DNA of 64,000 nt from Methanogranum sp963676045 (GTDB lineage: Archaea > Thermoplasmatota > Thermoplasmata > Methanomassiliicoccales > Methanomethylophilaceae), in assembly GCA_963676045.1 (NCBI GenBank), contig OY780938.1, positions 248,001-312,000 of the forward strand. The letters run 5' to 3'. The first letter of the stretch is position 1, and each line of letters opens with the position of its first letter. The notes under the pieces were generated by a model. It did not search any database, had not been told where the DNA came from, and was given only the letters and a program-made list of their open reading frames with translations. Of this stretch, positions 9,363 to 18,103 are shown piece by piece. The position numbers were made by a program, and so were the translations under genes.

Positions 9363-9442
9363 TTTTTATATTCAAATATAGATGCAGGATTTATAGCAGG
9401 AATCAACCCCTTGCACATGGTTTCGACCTGTTGATTCCTGCT
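9363..9442 (+). promoter_or_regulatory. nreA promoter and stem-loop in its leader
   Basis: TTTTATATTC at 9363-9372 is the best TATA-like box, giving a leader of roughly 80 bases before the nreA ATG at 9477. In this leader the arms AGCAGGAATCAA (9395-9406) and TTGATTCCTGCT (9431-9442) pair perfectly over 12 bases around a 24-base loop. Leaders this long and structured are unusual among the mostly leaderless genes here. It could be a regulatory RNA structure, a small RNA, or a protein-binding site in DNA. Confidence 0.45.
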
Positions 9443-9476
9443 GAACACCTATCAATACCAATGTTTTTGTCATATC

Positions 9477-10772
9477 ATGTCTTACAATGGAACGATGTCC
9501 GGTACAAGCTTCTTCGACGACATGGCCGCATATAACAAGGCCCCCACAGAAACGGGGTTGTGTTCGATATGCAAGGGATCTAGGAGGCTTTGTGGTAAGG
9601 ACAGATGTCCCCTTATGATAAAATTCTATTCTCAGCAGAGGACAATGCCATTGATAAATGTCAAGGACCTCGCAGGATGCAGTCCCCCGGCGGTCTTCGT
9701 TGGAAGATACGGGTATCCAAAGGTTGACATCGGCCCGCTCCTGCCTCCTGAGTTCGGGGATACCTCCATCATGGACAAACCCGAACTTTGGGTTGGGAAA
9801 TCGATAGATGAGATCGTGGATATGAGGTTCAGACTTGTCCGCGGCAAATACAGGATAGACGCTACCAACTTCAAGGCAGCCGGCAGGATAGTCGACAGCG
9901 TTCAGGAACTCGCGCTAACGGAGAAGCCGGTCGAGATAGAGGCGAATTTCAGACAGAAGCCTAGCGGAAGGGTGATATTGGACGACGAGGTCCAGCCATT
10001 CGGACCCTCTGCACGCATGGATGACATGAAGATGGGCAATGGAAGATTCGAAAGGAATCTAGAGAAGTCATATTACGACACCGACCTAAATGCCACCGGG
10101 GCTGTGATAAATGCCTACAAGAACGGGACCTTCATCTCCGAGATCCAAAAGGCATTCTCAGTAGGCACAATGGGCGTCGACAAGAGAAGACGGTTCGTCC
10201 CCACCAGATGGAGCATAACCGCAGTGGACGACATAATCGGGAAGGACCTTCTCAAGACCACGAAATTCTTCGATACGATAGATGATTTCAGGATATACCA
10301 TTGGGAGCAATTGGACAACAGGTGGTGCATACTCATGATGCCAACCACCTGGAGGTACGAGCTGATCGAGGCTTGGTACCCCAACACAACATGGAATCCT
10401 ACGGGAAAACAGATAGACATAATATCCGATTGCGAGTTCTTCGACGGTCGCTCGGAATACGCGCACATAGGCGGCTGTTACTATGCCGCAAGGATGGCGG
10501 TCAACGAACTCCTGACGAAGGAGAGGAGGACCGCAGGCGTGGTGATAATGAGGGAGGCGCATCCCGGATATGTCATGCCGGTGGGTGTCTGGAATGTCAG
10601 GGAGAATGTAAGGGCCGCATTGGGTCAGACAGTCCCCCACCATTTCGAAGGATTGGACCAGGCCCTCTCTTTCGTGGACGGCGTCATGGACATAAAGCAT
10701 CGCACATGGATACAGAATTCCGGGATCTTGAACGATTATCTCACGCAGAGGAGGATCGATGACTATTACTGA
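9477..10772 (+). CDS. nreA: DNA repair protein NreA with C-terminal PCNA-binding box
   Basis: The Nre family is archaeal and acts in DNA-damage repair with the sliding clamp PCNA. The N-terminal zinc-finger-like motif reads GLCSICKGSRRLCGKDRCPL (about residues 26-45), the family hallmark. The central region contains PPAVFVGRYGYPKV and the conserved GGCYYAARMAVNELL. The last residues, QRRIDDYY, match a PCNA-interacting box (Q-x-x-I-x-x-aromatic-aromatic). At 431 residues it is full length. It overlaps the radical SAM gene by 14 bases, so the two are probably cotranslated, and the leader carries a 12-bp stem-loop. Confidence 0.92.
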   Translation: MSYNGTMSGTSFFDDMAAYNKAPTETGLCSICKGSRRLCGKDRCPLMIKFYSQQRTMPLINVKDLAGCSPPAVFVGRYGYPKVDIGPLLPPEFGDTSIMDKPELWVGKSIDEIVDMRFRLVRGKYRIDATNFKAAGRIVDSVQELALTEKPVEIEANFRQKPSGRVILDDEVQPFGPSARMDDMKMGNGRFERNLEKSYYDTDLNATGAVINAYKNGTFISEIQKAFSVGTMGVDKRRRFVPTRWSITAVDDIIGKDLLKTTKFFDTIDDFRIYHWEQLDNRWCILMMPTTWRYELIEAWYPNTTWNPTGKQIDIISDCEFFDGRSEYAHIGGCYYAARMAVNELLTKERRTAGVVIMREAHPGYVMPVGVWNVRENVRAALGQTVPHHFEGLDQALSFVDGVMDIKHRTWIQNSGILNDYLTQRRIDDYY

Positions 10773-11541
10773 CCTCTCCGAGTACAGCAATGTCGACGAG
10801 TGGGACGGACCATACAGGATCATCGAATGCAAACGAGCCCTCTCATCATCTGGACTTCCGGGGATAAACTATGCGCTCAATCCTTACGGGGGATGTGAGC
10901 ATGGCTGCATATACTGTTATGCGCCAGAGGTGCTTCATACGAATTGGAGGGATTGGAGGGTCGTCAAGGTCCGCTCCAATATAGTGGAGAGGTTGGCCAT
11001 GGAATTGCCGCATCTCTCGGGGACTGTAGGGATAGGGACTGTAACGGACCCGTATCAAGGGGCGGAGAGGAGATTCATGTTGACCAGGCACTGTCTCGAG
11101 GAGTTGAAGGGGCACGATATCAGGGTACACATACATACGAAATCCGATCTGGTCCTCCGCGACATAGGATTGATCGCGCCAATGAGAGGCGAGATAGGGA
11201 TAACGATAACAGGATTGGATGAAAGGCGTTCGAAGATGACCGAACCGGGTGCACCTATGCCTGCCAAGAGATTGATGGCATTGAAGGAATTGACAGAGGC
11301 GGGGATCGACACATATGCATTGATCGGCCCTGTATTGGATCATCTGGAAGGGAATGAGCGTGAATTCGTCGACGCCATCATCGCTACAGGTGTTAAGAGG
11401 GCAGTGATCGATTCTTTGAATCTGAGGCCTCAATTGGGAGACCGCCTCGAGAGGATGAACATACACGGGTCCGACAAGGCGAGGGACAGGATCAGACAGA
11501 TGCTGCGCGAGTCAGGACTCGGCGTGGAGAATGTATTCTGA
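10759..11541 (+). CDS. Radical SAM protein, SPL/DNA repair photolyase-like
   Basis: The [4Fe-4S] radical SAM motif is visible as CEHGCIYCYAPE (C-x3-C-x2-C, about residues 46-53). The protein belongs to the short family often annotated as DNA repair photolyase (spore photoproduct lyase-like), with GTVTDPYQGAERRFMLTRHC and IHTKSDLVLRD further on. The substrate is unknown; members have not been shown to repair UV photoproducts merely by this similarity. Its 14-base overlap with nreA suggests a linked role in DNA damage. It converges with the gene at 11542 with no gap. Confidence 0.85.
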   Translation: MTITDLSEYSNVDEWDGPYRIIECKRALSSSGLPGINYALNPYGGCEHGCIYCYAPEVLHTNWRDWRVVKVRSNIVERLAMELPHLSGTVGIGTVTDPYQGAERRFMLTRHCLEELKGHDIRVHIHTKSDLVLRDIGLIAPMRGEIGITITGLDERRSKMTEPGAPMPAKRLMALKELTEAGIDTYALIGPVLDHLEGNEREFVDAIIATGVKRAVIDSLNLRPQLGDRLERMNIHGSDKARDRIRQMLRESGLGVENVF

Positions 11542-12159
11542 TCAATTCTTGCTGTAGAGCCTCAGCCACGCTTCAGCCACATACAGCTTGTTGCGCATCA
11601 TGATGAGCTCCTTCTTGTCGACGTTCGGAGCATTCCTTCTTTTCAGTATGGACGATGATTCCCATTTCATCTTGAGGACCGACGATAGCTTGTCTATGCT
11701 GGAAAGGTAGGCATCTGTGAATTCATTGTATGCCATGCATATGGCGCATCCGTTCTCCACCTTGGAGATCGATTCCTTCAGTTCTTCCCAGGTGTTCTTC
11801 GTCGCCTCATAGGGTATGGACCCCACACGATGACAGAACTCATTCGTGTCATTGGCATATTTGGCTCTGCAGTCACGGAATTTATCTCCGTATCTCATGA
11901 AGCGGGTCTGCATAGATTCCTTAATCCTTTGTATATCCGATGCTTCCGTGATCTTCTCGTGATTGAGTTCTTCAACAATGTCGTTCATGGTCTTCTCGAC
12001 ATCGCTGTCCGTATCAATCCTGTCGGTGCTCAGAAGCCTTATCCAGACAAGACTGTTCTTGACCTTCAATCCGCAATAGACGCAAAAACCTTCCTTCCAT
12101 TGCTCCTCTAGTTTTACTTGCCCGCCGCATTTTGGACATTTATGTACAACTAGTGTCAA
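11542..12159 (-). CDS. Zinc-ribbon protein, unknown function
   Basis: The protein starts with a zinc ribbon, HKCPKCGGQVKLEEQWK then GFCVYCGLKV (two CxxC pairs), followed by about 160 mostly helical residues without a domain I can name. The open frame extends upstream to 12399, but that part crosses the terminator hairpin of the neighbouring gene and a TATA-like TTACTATTAATAC on the minus strand. I therefore place the start at TTG 12159, giving about 205 residues. The precise start is uncertain. It is converging with the radical SAM gene. Confidence 0.6.
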   Translation of the reverse strand: MTLVVHKCPKCGGQVKLEEQWKEGFCVYCGLKVKNSLVWIRLLSTDRIDTDSDVEKTMNDIVEELNHEKITEASDIQRIKESMQTRFMRYGDKFRDCRAKYANDTNEFCHRVGSIPYEATKNTWEELKESISKVENGCAICMAYNEFTDAYLSSIDKLSSVLKMKWESSSILKRRNAPNVDKKELIMMRNKLYVAEAWLRLYSKN

Positions 12160-12205
12160 GTGATCACTAACATACGTGATTATTTTTTGAAGTATTAATA
12201 GTAAT

Positions 12206-12221
12206 GGGGGCAAATGCCCCC
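12206..12221 (-). terminator. G+C-rich hairpin after the membrane protein gene
   Basis: GGGGGCA and TGCCCCC pair perfectly over seven bases with a two-base loop, 40 bases beyond the stop of the minus-strand gene at 12261. It helps exclude the upstream extension of the zinc-ribbon frame. Confidence 0.5.
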
Positions 12222-12260
12222 TGAGTAATAACGAAAACGAATGAGGTCCCTGCTGGAAAA

Positions 12261-12773
12261 TCATCTGTTGTTCTTTTTCATAATCGAATGCATCATCTCG
12301 ATCGTACCGAATAGAAGGATGAGTATGGAACCAAGGATCGAGAGCCATATCCCTATGCCTGCATTGTCGAATATCTCGCCTACATATTTCGTGTCCCATA
12401 CACCGAATATTATGGTCGTTATCAATATGACCAGACCAAGCACCGGTATCAGGATTTCCAATCTGGTCATTTTATCAGGCAATGCGACCTTGATCGATAT
12501 AAGCAAAGTTCCGACCAGGGACATGAGGAATACCGCGATCGGTATGTATCTCTGCATATCGTCAAGACCGAACTGGCCCACATTGTCCGAGGTTGTAAGG
12601 TACCAGCCCGATATCCCAAGTACTGCATCGTTGAAACTGATGCTGATCCAAAGGGTGAAAAGACTCACTAGTCCCATGAGGAATCCGGCTATTATGAAAA
12701 ATTGATTTATGGAGATTTTTGGCTCTGTAATCGCTCTCATTTGAACATCAAGGTCGATACCGTCATGATTCAT
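12261..12773 (-). CDS. Membrane protein with about four helices, unknown
   Basis: A 170-residue protein with hydrophobic segments at about 24-48, 75-95, 108-128 and 140-162 and a short basic C-terminus (MKKNNR). I do not recognise the family. The first 22 residues are polar and probably cytoplasmic. A TATA-like TATTAAAAAA lies just upstream of the ATG on the minus strand. It sits between the zinc-ribbon gene and the divergent thermosome gene with no clear functional link. Confidence 0.7.
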   Translation of the reverse strand: MNHDGIDLDVQMRAITEPKISINQFFIIAGFLMGLVSLFTLWISISFNDAVLGISGWYLTTSDNVGQFGLDDMQRYIPIAVFLMSLVGTLLISIKVALPDKMTRLEILIPVLGLVILITTIIFGVWDTKYVGEIFDNAGIGIWLSILGSILILLFGTIEMMHSIMKKNNR

Positions 12774-12911
12774 ATTTATCTTTTTTAATATCCATAGGTC
12801 GATGTAAGATGAACAGTTTTAATACGGTCATAAAAATGTGTGGGTGTCATCGTTTAATGGTATTTTCTAAGGTCTTTACAATGTCATCAAATTATGGTCA
12901 ATCTAGATAAG

Positions 12912-12955
12912 TTAATATAGAAGAACAAAATTACTGTAACTAATCAATTAGGAGG
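12912..12955 (+). promoter_or_regulatory. Thermosome promoter and strong ribosome-binding site
   Basis: TTAATATA at 12912-12919 is followed by a leader of about 20 bases and GGAGG at 12951-12955, eight bases before ATG 12964. Most neighbours look leaderless, so this strong Shine-Dalgarno site marks a highly translated gene. Confidence 0.6.
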
Positions 12956-12963
12956 AAAATCCT

Positions 12964-14595
12964 ATGTACGGAAATTCAAACCAGCCAATTATTGTGCTAA
13001 GAGAAGGCACCGAGAGAACAAAGGACAAGGAGGCTCAGTACAACAATATTGCAGCCGCCAAAGCCGTTGCTGATGCAGTGAGGTCAACGTTAGGACCTAA
13101 AGGTATGGACAAGATGCTAGTCAACACGATCGGTGATGTAGTCATCACAAATGATGGTGTTACCATTCTGAAAGAGATCGATGTTCAGCACCCCGCAGCC
13201 AAGATGGTAGTGGAGGTCGCAAAGACCCAGGATGCAGAGTGCGGTGACGGTACGACAACTGCCGTAATACTAGCAGGAGAACTTTTGAAACAGTCTGAGG
13301 AATTGATCAATTCCAATGTTCACCCAACAGTGATCACGAACGGATTCAACATGGCAGCTGTCAAGGCAAACGAGATACTCAACAGCATCGCAATAGATGC
13401 ATCCAAAGACGAGGTCCTCAAGAAAGTAGCTACAACTTCACTCACCGGTAAATCTGTCGGAGAGGAAGAGGGTAAGCTTTCAGACATAGTCGTAAAGGCT
13501 TGCAAGACAGTATCGGACAATGGAAAGGTAGAGACCAAGAACATACGCATCCAGAAGAAAGTCGGTGGCGTCATCGGTGACACCTACATGATCCAGGGTG
13601 TAGTAATCGACAAAGAGTCCGTCCACTCCCGCATGCCAAAGAAGGTCGAGAAGGCCAAGATCGCTCTGTTCGAGTGCTCGTTAGAGGTCAAGAAGACCGA
13701 GTTCGATGCACAGATCCAGATAACCGACCCAACAAAGATGGCATCCTTCCTCGCAGAGGAAGAGAGGTCCATGAAGGTCATAGTCGACAATATAAAGAAG
13801 ACAGGTGCAAACGTCGTCTTCTGCTCCAAAGGAGTAGATGAGCTCGTTCAGCATTATATGGCAAAGGAAGGCATCCTCGGATACAGGAGATGCAAGCAGA
13901 GTGACCTAGAGGCAGTCTCCAAGGCAACTGGTGCAAACATAGTCGGCGGAGCGATGGAGCTCACAAAGGACGACCTTGGAACAGCAGGATGTGTAGAGGA
14001 GAAGCTCGTCGGAGAGGATGGAATGGCATTCATAACTGGATGTAAGAACCCTAAGGCGATCACCATATTCGTCCGCGGCGGAACAGAGCATGTTCTCGAA
14101 GAGGTCGAGAGAGCCCTCAATGATGCAATCCGCACAGTAGGAGTCACAATCGAGGATGGAAAGGTAGTTGCAGGTGCAGGTGCACCTGAGATAGAGCTCG
14201 CACAGAGACTCAGAGAGTACGCCTCATCCGTAGGTGGAAGGGAACAGCTCGCAATAGAGAAGTTCTCAAAAGCCATGGAGATCATCCCATGGACCCTTGC
14301 TGAGAATGCAGGTATCGATCCAATCGATAGCATAATCAAGCTCAAGAACGCCCATGACAAGAAGAAGGACGGAAAGTACTACGGTATCGATCTGAACACC
14401 GGAGAGGCCGTCGATATGTACAAGGCGAACGTCATAGAGCCTTTGAGAGTAAAGACCCAGGCAATCAACTCTGCAAACGAGGTTGCCAACATGATCCTCA
14501 GGATCGATGACGTCATTGCATCCCGCAGGTCCGCACCCCCACAGGGAGCCGGTGGCGGAATGCCCGGAATGGGCGGAATGCCCGGAATGATGTAA
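12964..14595 (+). CDS. thsA: Thermosome subunit (group II chaperonin)
   Basis: This ATP-dependent folding chaperone assembles into a double ring with built-in lid. Family motifs include VRSTLGPKGMDKMLV, the ATPase loop VTITNDGVTIL-like VVITNDGVTILKEID, GDGTTTAVILAGELL, and late GAGAPEIELAQRLREYA. The C-terminus ends in the typical Gly-Met-rich tail (GGGMPGMGGMPGMM). At 543 residues it is full length. Codon choice and the strong ribosome-binding site suggest high expression. A hairpin terminator follows, so it is probably monocistronic. Confidence 0.97.
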   Translation: MYGNSNQPIIVLREGTERTKDKEAQYNNIAAAKAVADAVRSTLGPKGMDKMLVNTIGDVVITNDGVTILKEIDVQHPAAKMVVEVAKTQDAECGDGTTTAVILAGELLKQSEELINSNVHPTVITNGFNMAAVKANEILNSIAIDASKDEVLKKVATTSLTGKSVGEEEGKLSDIVVKACKTVSDNGKVETKNIRIQKKVGGVIGDTYMIQGVVIDKESVHSRMPKKVEKAKIALFECSLEVKKTEFDAQIQITDPTKMASFLAEEERSMKVIVDNIKKTGANVVFCSKGVDELVQHYMAKEGILGYRRCKQSDLEAVSKATGANIVGGAMELTKDDLGTAGCVEEKLVGEDGMAFITGCKNPKAITIFVRGGTEHVLEEVERALNDAIRTVGVTIEDGKVVAGAGAPEIELAQRLREYASSVGGREQLAIEKFSKAMEIIPWTLAENAGIDPIDSIIKLKNAHDKKKDGKYYGIDLNTGEAVDMYKANVIEPLRVKTQAINSANEVANMILRIDDVIASRRSAPPQGAGGGMPGMGGMPGMM

Positions 14596-14608
14596 ATCTT
14601 AAACAATC

Positions 14609-14626
14609 AGGGGGTATACACCCCCT
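14609..14626 (+). terminator. Thermosome terminator
   Basis: AGGGGGT and ACCCCCT pair across a four-base loop, 13 bases after the stop, followed by an AT-rich tract with a run of five T. Confidence 0.65.
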
Positions 14627-14690
14627 ATAAATTTTTCATATCGATTTTTCTTACACAATATTTTCATACTTGCTATTACGATTGGCCTTC

Positions 14691-14981
14691 ATGGACGCGA
14701 GTATCAGCTGTTGCGGTGTGGATTGTTCCAGGTGCGAGCATCATCTGAAGAGTTGTAACGGTTGTACCGCTCAAAAGGGGCAGGTATTCTGGACAGAGCA
14801 GATATCTTTGAAGGTATGTCCGATATACGGGTGCTGCAGACAGAAGAAGCAGATGGATCATTGTGGACTTTGCAAGCAGATACCTTGTACTATATTCACA
14901 GAGATGAAGGACCCTTCATGGACCGACGAAAAGCATCAGGAAAGTATACGTTCCAGGGTGGATTTTTTAAAACGCATCTAA
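14691..14981 (+). CDS. Cysteine-rich DUF3795-like protein
   Basis: A protein of about 96 residues with the pattern CCGVDCSRCEHH, CNGCTAQKG, CPIYGCCRQKK and CGLCKQIPC, typical of DUF3795, a small family thought to bind zinc or another metal. Function unknown. ATG 14691 is preferred because the Cys-rich family start follows directly; the open frame itself extends 21 bases upstream. ACACAATATTTTCATA about 30 bases upstream could be the promoter. Confidence 0.7.
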   Translation: MDASISCCGVDCSRCEHHLKSCNGCTAQKGQVFWTEQISLKVCPIYGCCRQKKQMDHCGLCKQIPCTIFTEMKDPSWTDEKHQESIRSRVDFLKRI

Positions 14982-15078
14982 GCTCTTCGAGTCCAAAGAA
15001 TCGGACATTCCCTGTTCAAATCGAGGAATACGAATTTCGATGTAAGGATGTATATATGGATAGACGCATCATTAGACT

Positions 15079-15540
15079 GTGATTTTCAGGTCATCGCTAA
15101 TTGCTGTTAAGAATATAGATGCATCGAAAAAATTTTATCATGATATCCTGGATCAAGAGGTGGTCGTAGATCTTGGTGCCAATGTAACACTCAGTGGAGG
15201 TATCGCATTGCAACAGGATTTTGATAGATTACTGGGAATAACTGAGGATTCGATCAAGTATCATGGTAACGATGCGGAATTGTATTTCGAGACCGAGGAC
15301 ATAGATTCTTTTTTAAAAAAGATAGAATCCTTGGATATCCATCTTGTGCACCCTCCAAAAAGACACGAATGGGGGCAAATGGTCGTTAGATTTTACGACC
15401 CAGACGGACACATTATTGAGGTGGGGGAGAATATCGTCATAGTTGCAAAGCGTATATTCTCTCAATGTGGTTCAGAAGAAGAAACGGCGATTTTGATGGA
15501 TTGTCCTCTAGATGTGATCAAAGTTTGGTTGGATTCATAA
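15079..15540 (+). CDS. VOC-family (glyoxalase/bleomycin-resistance fold) protein
   Basis: The 153-residue protein has a vicinal-oxygen-chelate fold pattern: FRSSLIAVKNIDASKKFYHD at the start and VVRFYDPDGHIIEVGE near residue 115, the usual second metal-ligand strand. Metal-dependent lyases, dioxygenases and drug-binding proteins share this fold, so the substrate cannot be stated. The start is a GTG at 15079, since the family strand begins immediately after it. The C-terminal 30 residues form a short extension with two Cys. Confidence 0.75.
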   Translation: MIFRSSLIAVKNIDASKKFYHDILDQEVVVDLGANVTLSGGIALQQDFDRLLGITEDSIKYHGNDAELYFETEDIDSFLKKIESLDIHLVHPPKRHEWGQMVVRFYDPDGHIIEVGENIVIVAKRIFSQCGSEEETAILMDCPLDVIKVWLDS

Positions 15541-15677
15541 GTTTCTGCAATGGTCAGAAGATTTTTTCATGTCTGATTATGAGGATGTGCATAAAAAATA
15601 GATATTGTTCCATCTGGATTCAAATATGCCTATATTTTTAAACAAGTAGGATGATACGAGAGGTGGATGGGGATCCA

Positions 15678-16448
15678 ATGAGGGCAGCACTCTACGTGAG
15701 GGTGTCGACTGAAGACCAGGCAAACGAAGGTTTCTCTCTCGACGCTCAGACAAAGAGATTGAAGGCATACTGCAATGTGCGTGGTTGGGAGATAGCTGAC
15801 ACATATCGTGACGAGGGTTTTTCAGGCCGCAGGGCGGACCGTCCCGAGTATCAGCGCATGATGAGGGAATCCGATAGATGGGATGTCCTTTTGGTCCTCA
15901 AGATGGATAGGATACACAGGAACAGCGTTAATTTTACGTTGATGATGGACGACCTTCGCAGGAAGGGAAAGGAGTTCAATTCTGTCCAAGAGAAATTTGA
16001 CACCACGACCGCGATGGGCAGATTCGTCATGGATATAATGCAAAGGATCGCTCAATTAGAGAGTGAGCAGATAGGCGAAAGAGTGAAGATAGGCATGACG
16101 CGCAAGGCTCAATGCGGCACAGGCTATCTTGGTTCGGGTCATCCGTTCGGATACGTATACAGCAAAGGCACGTTACTGGTCGTAGAGAATGAGGCCGAGG
16201 TTGTAAGGGAGATATATTCCATGTATGGTCACGGAATGTCCATGTCATTGATAGCCGATGATCTGAACAATAGGATGGTTCCTGCCAAACGTAGCGGAAG
16301 ATGGAATAAGCAATCCGTATGCAATATACTGCACAATCCGTTGTATACGGGATACATCGAATGGGACGGCATAATCCGTAAAGGCGATCACGAACCGATC
16401 CTAGATAAGGATTCATTCGAGGCTGTAAACGGTCCATTAAAGGTGTGA
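15678..16448 (+). CDS. Serine recombinase, first of a tandem pair
   Basis: The N-terminal resolvase domain starts ALYVRVSTEDQANEGFSLDA with the catalytic Ser in YVRVST, and carries the conserved DEGFSGRRADRPEYQRM and LKMDRIHRN. The C-terminal part (about 140-255) has the recombinase-domain signature HPFGY and NILHNPLYTGYIEWDG. At about 256 residues it lacks the long coiled-coil and zinc ribbon of large phage integrases. GAGGTGG at 15659-15665 and a TATA-like box near 15632 support ATG 15678. It is one base ahead of its paralogue at 16450, so the two form an operon. Confidence 0.88.
   Translation: MRAALYVRVSTEDQANEGFSLDAQTKRLKAYCNVRGWEIADTYRDEGFSGRRADRPEYQRMMRESDRWDVLLVLKMDRIHRNSVNFTLMMDDLRRKGKEFNSVQEKFDTTTAMGRFVMDIMQRIAQLESEQIGERVKIGMTRKAQCGTGYLGSGHPFGYVYSKGTLLVVENEAEVVREIYSMYGHGMSMSLIADDLNNRMVPAKRSGRWNKQSVCNILHNPLYTGYIEWDGIIRKGDHEPILDKDSFEAVNGPLKV
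15879..15925 (+). repeat. 47-base block shared by the two recombinase genes (copy 1)
   Basis: This block, encoding WDVLLVLKMDRIHRN, is identical base for base to 16651-16697, including third codon positions, while the flanking sequence of the two genes is diverged. Confidence 0.9.
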
Positions 16449-16449
16449 G

Positions 16450-17295
16450 ATGAGGGCCGCCATCTATGTCAGGGTATCCACCGAGGAGCAGGCCTTAGAA
16501 GGTTATTCTCTGGATGCTCAGACAGCTATGCTCAATGATTATTGCGTGTCCGAGGACTGGGAAGTGGCGGACATCTATCGCGATGATGGTTATTCGGGTA
16601 CGAATGTCAAGCGTCCCGCTTATCAGAGGATGATGGCAGAATCGGAGAAGTGGGATGTCCTTTTGGTCCTCAAGATGGATAGGATACACAGGAACAGTCG
16701 TAATTTCATGAATATGATGGATGAGCTCAACAAGAAAGATAAGAAGTTCGTCTCATGCATGGAATCACTCGATACCACAAATGCCCTTGGAAGATTCGTT
16801 GTGGACATGATCCAAAGACTTGCCCAGTTGGAAAGTGAGCAGATAGGTGAAAGGACCTACATGGGCATGAAAGAGAAGGCCGAGACCCTGCAGAACACGC
16901 CTGAGGTGAATAAGACCTTGGGATTCAACCCTCCTTTCGGATATCGTTTGACAGACGGGATATTGTTCTCCACGCCGGAGGAGCTCGAGATCGTCAAGAT
17001 GATATTCGATTCATATTATTCGGGAGACACCCTCGATGATATTGCATTCAGCCTTAATAGGAGAGGCACATCGACCAGGAATGGGAACGACTGGAATGCA
17101 TACAATCTGAGGAACATACTGCACAACCCAATATATGCTGGATATATGAGGTGGGATGACGTCTTGATAAGGCATTTCGCTCAGAATGCCATCAATCCTC
17201 AGCAGTATAACCAAATACAGAGATTGATGGCCTCCAAGGTACAGGATGAGAAGAAGAAAAGAATTGTATTGGTGCCTGAGGATGAATTCTGGTGA
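16450..17295 (+). CDS. Serine recombinase, second of a tandem pair
   Basis: Same architecture as the neighbour at 15678: catalytic Ser in YVRVSTEEQ, then DDGYSGTNVKRPAYQRMM, LKMDRIHRN, and a recombinase domain ending NILHNPIYAGYMRWDD. At 281 residues it also lacks the long C-terminal regions of large serine integrases. The start ATG is one base after the neighbour's stop. A 47-base block is identical between the two genes although the rest is clearly diverged. Pairs like this can act on different DNA sites or as a heteromer; no attachment sites are recognisable nearby. Confidence 0.88.
   Translation: MRAAIYVRVSTEEQALEGYSLDAQTAMLNDYCVSEDWEVADIYRDDGYSGTNVKRPAYQRMMAESEKWDVLLVLKMDRIHRNSRNFMNMMDELNKKDKKFVSCMESLDTTNALGRFVVDMIQRLAQLESEQIGERTYMGMKEKAETLQNTPEVNKTLGFNPPFGYRLTDGILFSTPEELEIVKMIFDSYYSGDTLDDIAFSLNRRGTSTRNGNDWNAYNLRNILHNPIYAGYMRWDDVLIRHFAQNAINPQQYNQIQRLMASKVQDEKKKRIVLVPEDEFW
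16651..16697 (+). repeat. 47-base block shared by the two recombinase genes (copy 2)
   Basis: Second copy of the identical block at 15879-15925. The identity stops abruptly at both ends. Confidence 0.9.
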
Positions 17296-17431
17296 TTCAT
17301 CGGTCGGGTACAGACATTAATATTTATAATTACCGTAAGAGTAACAACATCTGGAAGTATTCCATTTTTATCATCCAGTATTAAAAATGTAATTTAGTCA
17401 TTTAATGTTAAACATCCATCCATCCAACGAT

Positions 17432-17487
17432 TAATATTTATATTGTTGAACGACAATGCTAACCCGAGGTATATACCTCATTGGAGG
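17432..17487 (+). promoter_or_regulatory. Promoter, palindrome and ribosome-binding site of the YaaH-like gene
   Basis: TAATATTTA (17432-17440) is a TATA-like box; a near copy occurs at about 17329. GAGGTATATACCTC (17465-17478) is a perfect 14-base palindrome placed where transcription should start, followed by GGAGG at 17483-17487, nine bases from ATG 17496. The palindrome may be an operator over the start site or a small leader hairpin. Confidence 0.5.
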
Positions 17488-17495
17488 AAAAAAAC

Positions 17496-17996
17496 ATGGT
17501 AGAATGTCAAAAATGTCTGGACCCAACGGCGTTCGGACTTTTCTTGGTCGCAGTGGTATCGTTACCCCTTGCGATTTACAGCTTTAAAAATGAGACCGGC
17601 CCCTCTGCAGCGTTTTTTGAAGTTTTGGGAATACTGATCATCATCGTGGCCTTGCTTGCATACAGGTCGGAAAGCAATTTCGGATTCATTGTTTTCGGTC
17701 TAGTCGGTGCAGGAGTGGCTCTTTGTGGATTTGGAATGGGCGGATGGGAATTAATAACATTCGGCATAGCCTTTATTCTAGCGATCATCTGGTCTGTTTT
17801 GATAAAGACCTATAAGGCATTGTCTTTGATATTGGTTACAACGGCTTTGGTTTTCTTGACAGTAGGAATCGGAGTCGTATACGATATGCCTAGCTATTGG
17901 CACAACGTCATCGGTATAGTCGCACTTTTCAACTTCTTGTTCAACATATACTTGGCATACGCACTCGCATTGGAAGGCAAGATTCCAACATACTGA
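17496..17996 (+). CDS. GPR1/FUN34/YaaH-like membrane transporter
   Basis: A 166-residue protein with six hydrophobic segments. The N-terminal LDPTAFGLFLVA resembles the NPAPLG motif of the acetate/succinate channel family (YaaH/SatP). The family carries acetate or succinate across the cytoplasmic membrane. Length is slightly below the usual 185-200. The C-terminal helix ends LAYALALEGKIPTY, and a decayed copy of that end follows at about 18104-18235. A palindrome and strong ribosome-binding site lie in the leader. Substrate is inferred from family only. Confidence 0.65.
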   Translation: MVECQKCLDPTAFGLFLVAVVSLPLAIYSFKNETGPSAAFFEVLGILIIIVALLAYRSESNFGFIVFGLVGAGVALCGFGMGGWELITFGIAFILAIIWSVLIKTYKALSLILVTTALVFLTVGIGVVYDMPSYWHNVIGIVALFNFLFNIYLAYALALEGKIPTY

Positions 17997-18103
17997 TCGT
18001 ATGTGTGAACAGAGTTATCAAACCATTTAAACAACTTCTTTTATGTGTCATTTAGATTTATAATTGTCAAATGATGATTTTTTATCGATATATGTGATTG
18101 ATT

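Noticed and set aside
15678..17295. Complete integrated element around the serine recombinases
   Set aside because: No attachment-site repeats or other mobile genes are visible around the pair, and the flanking genes look chromosomal.
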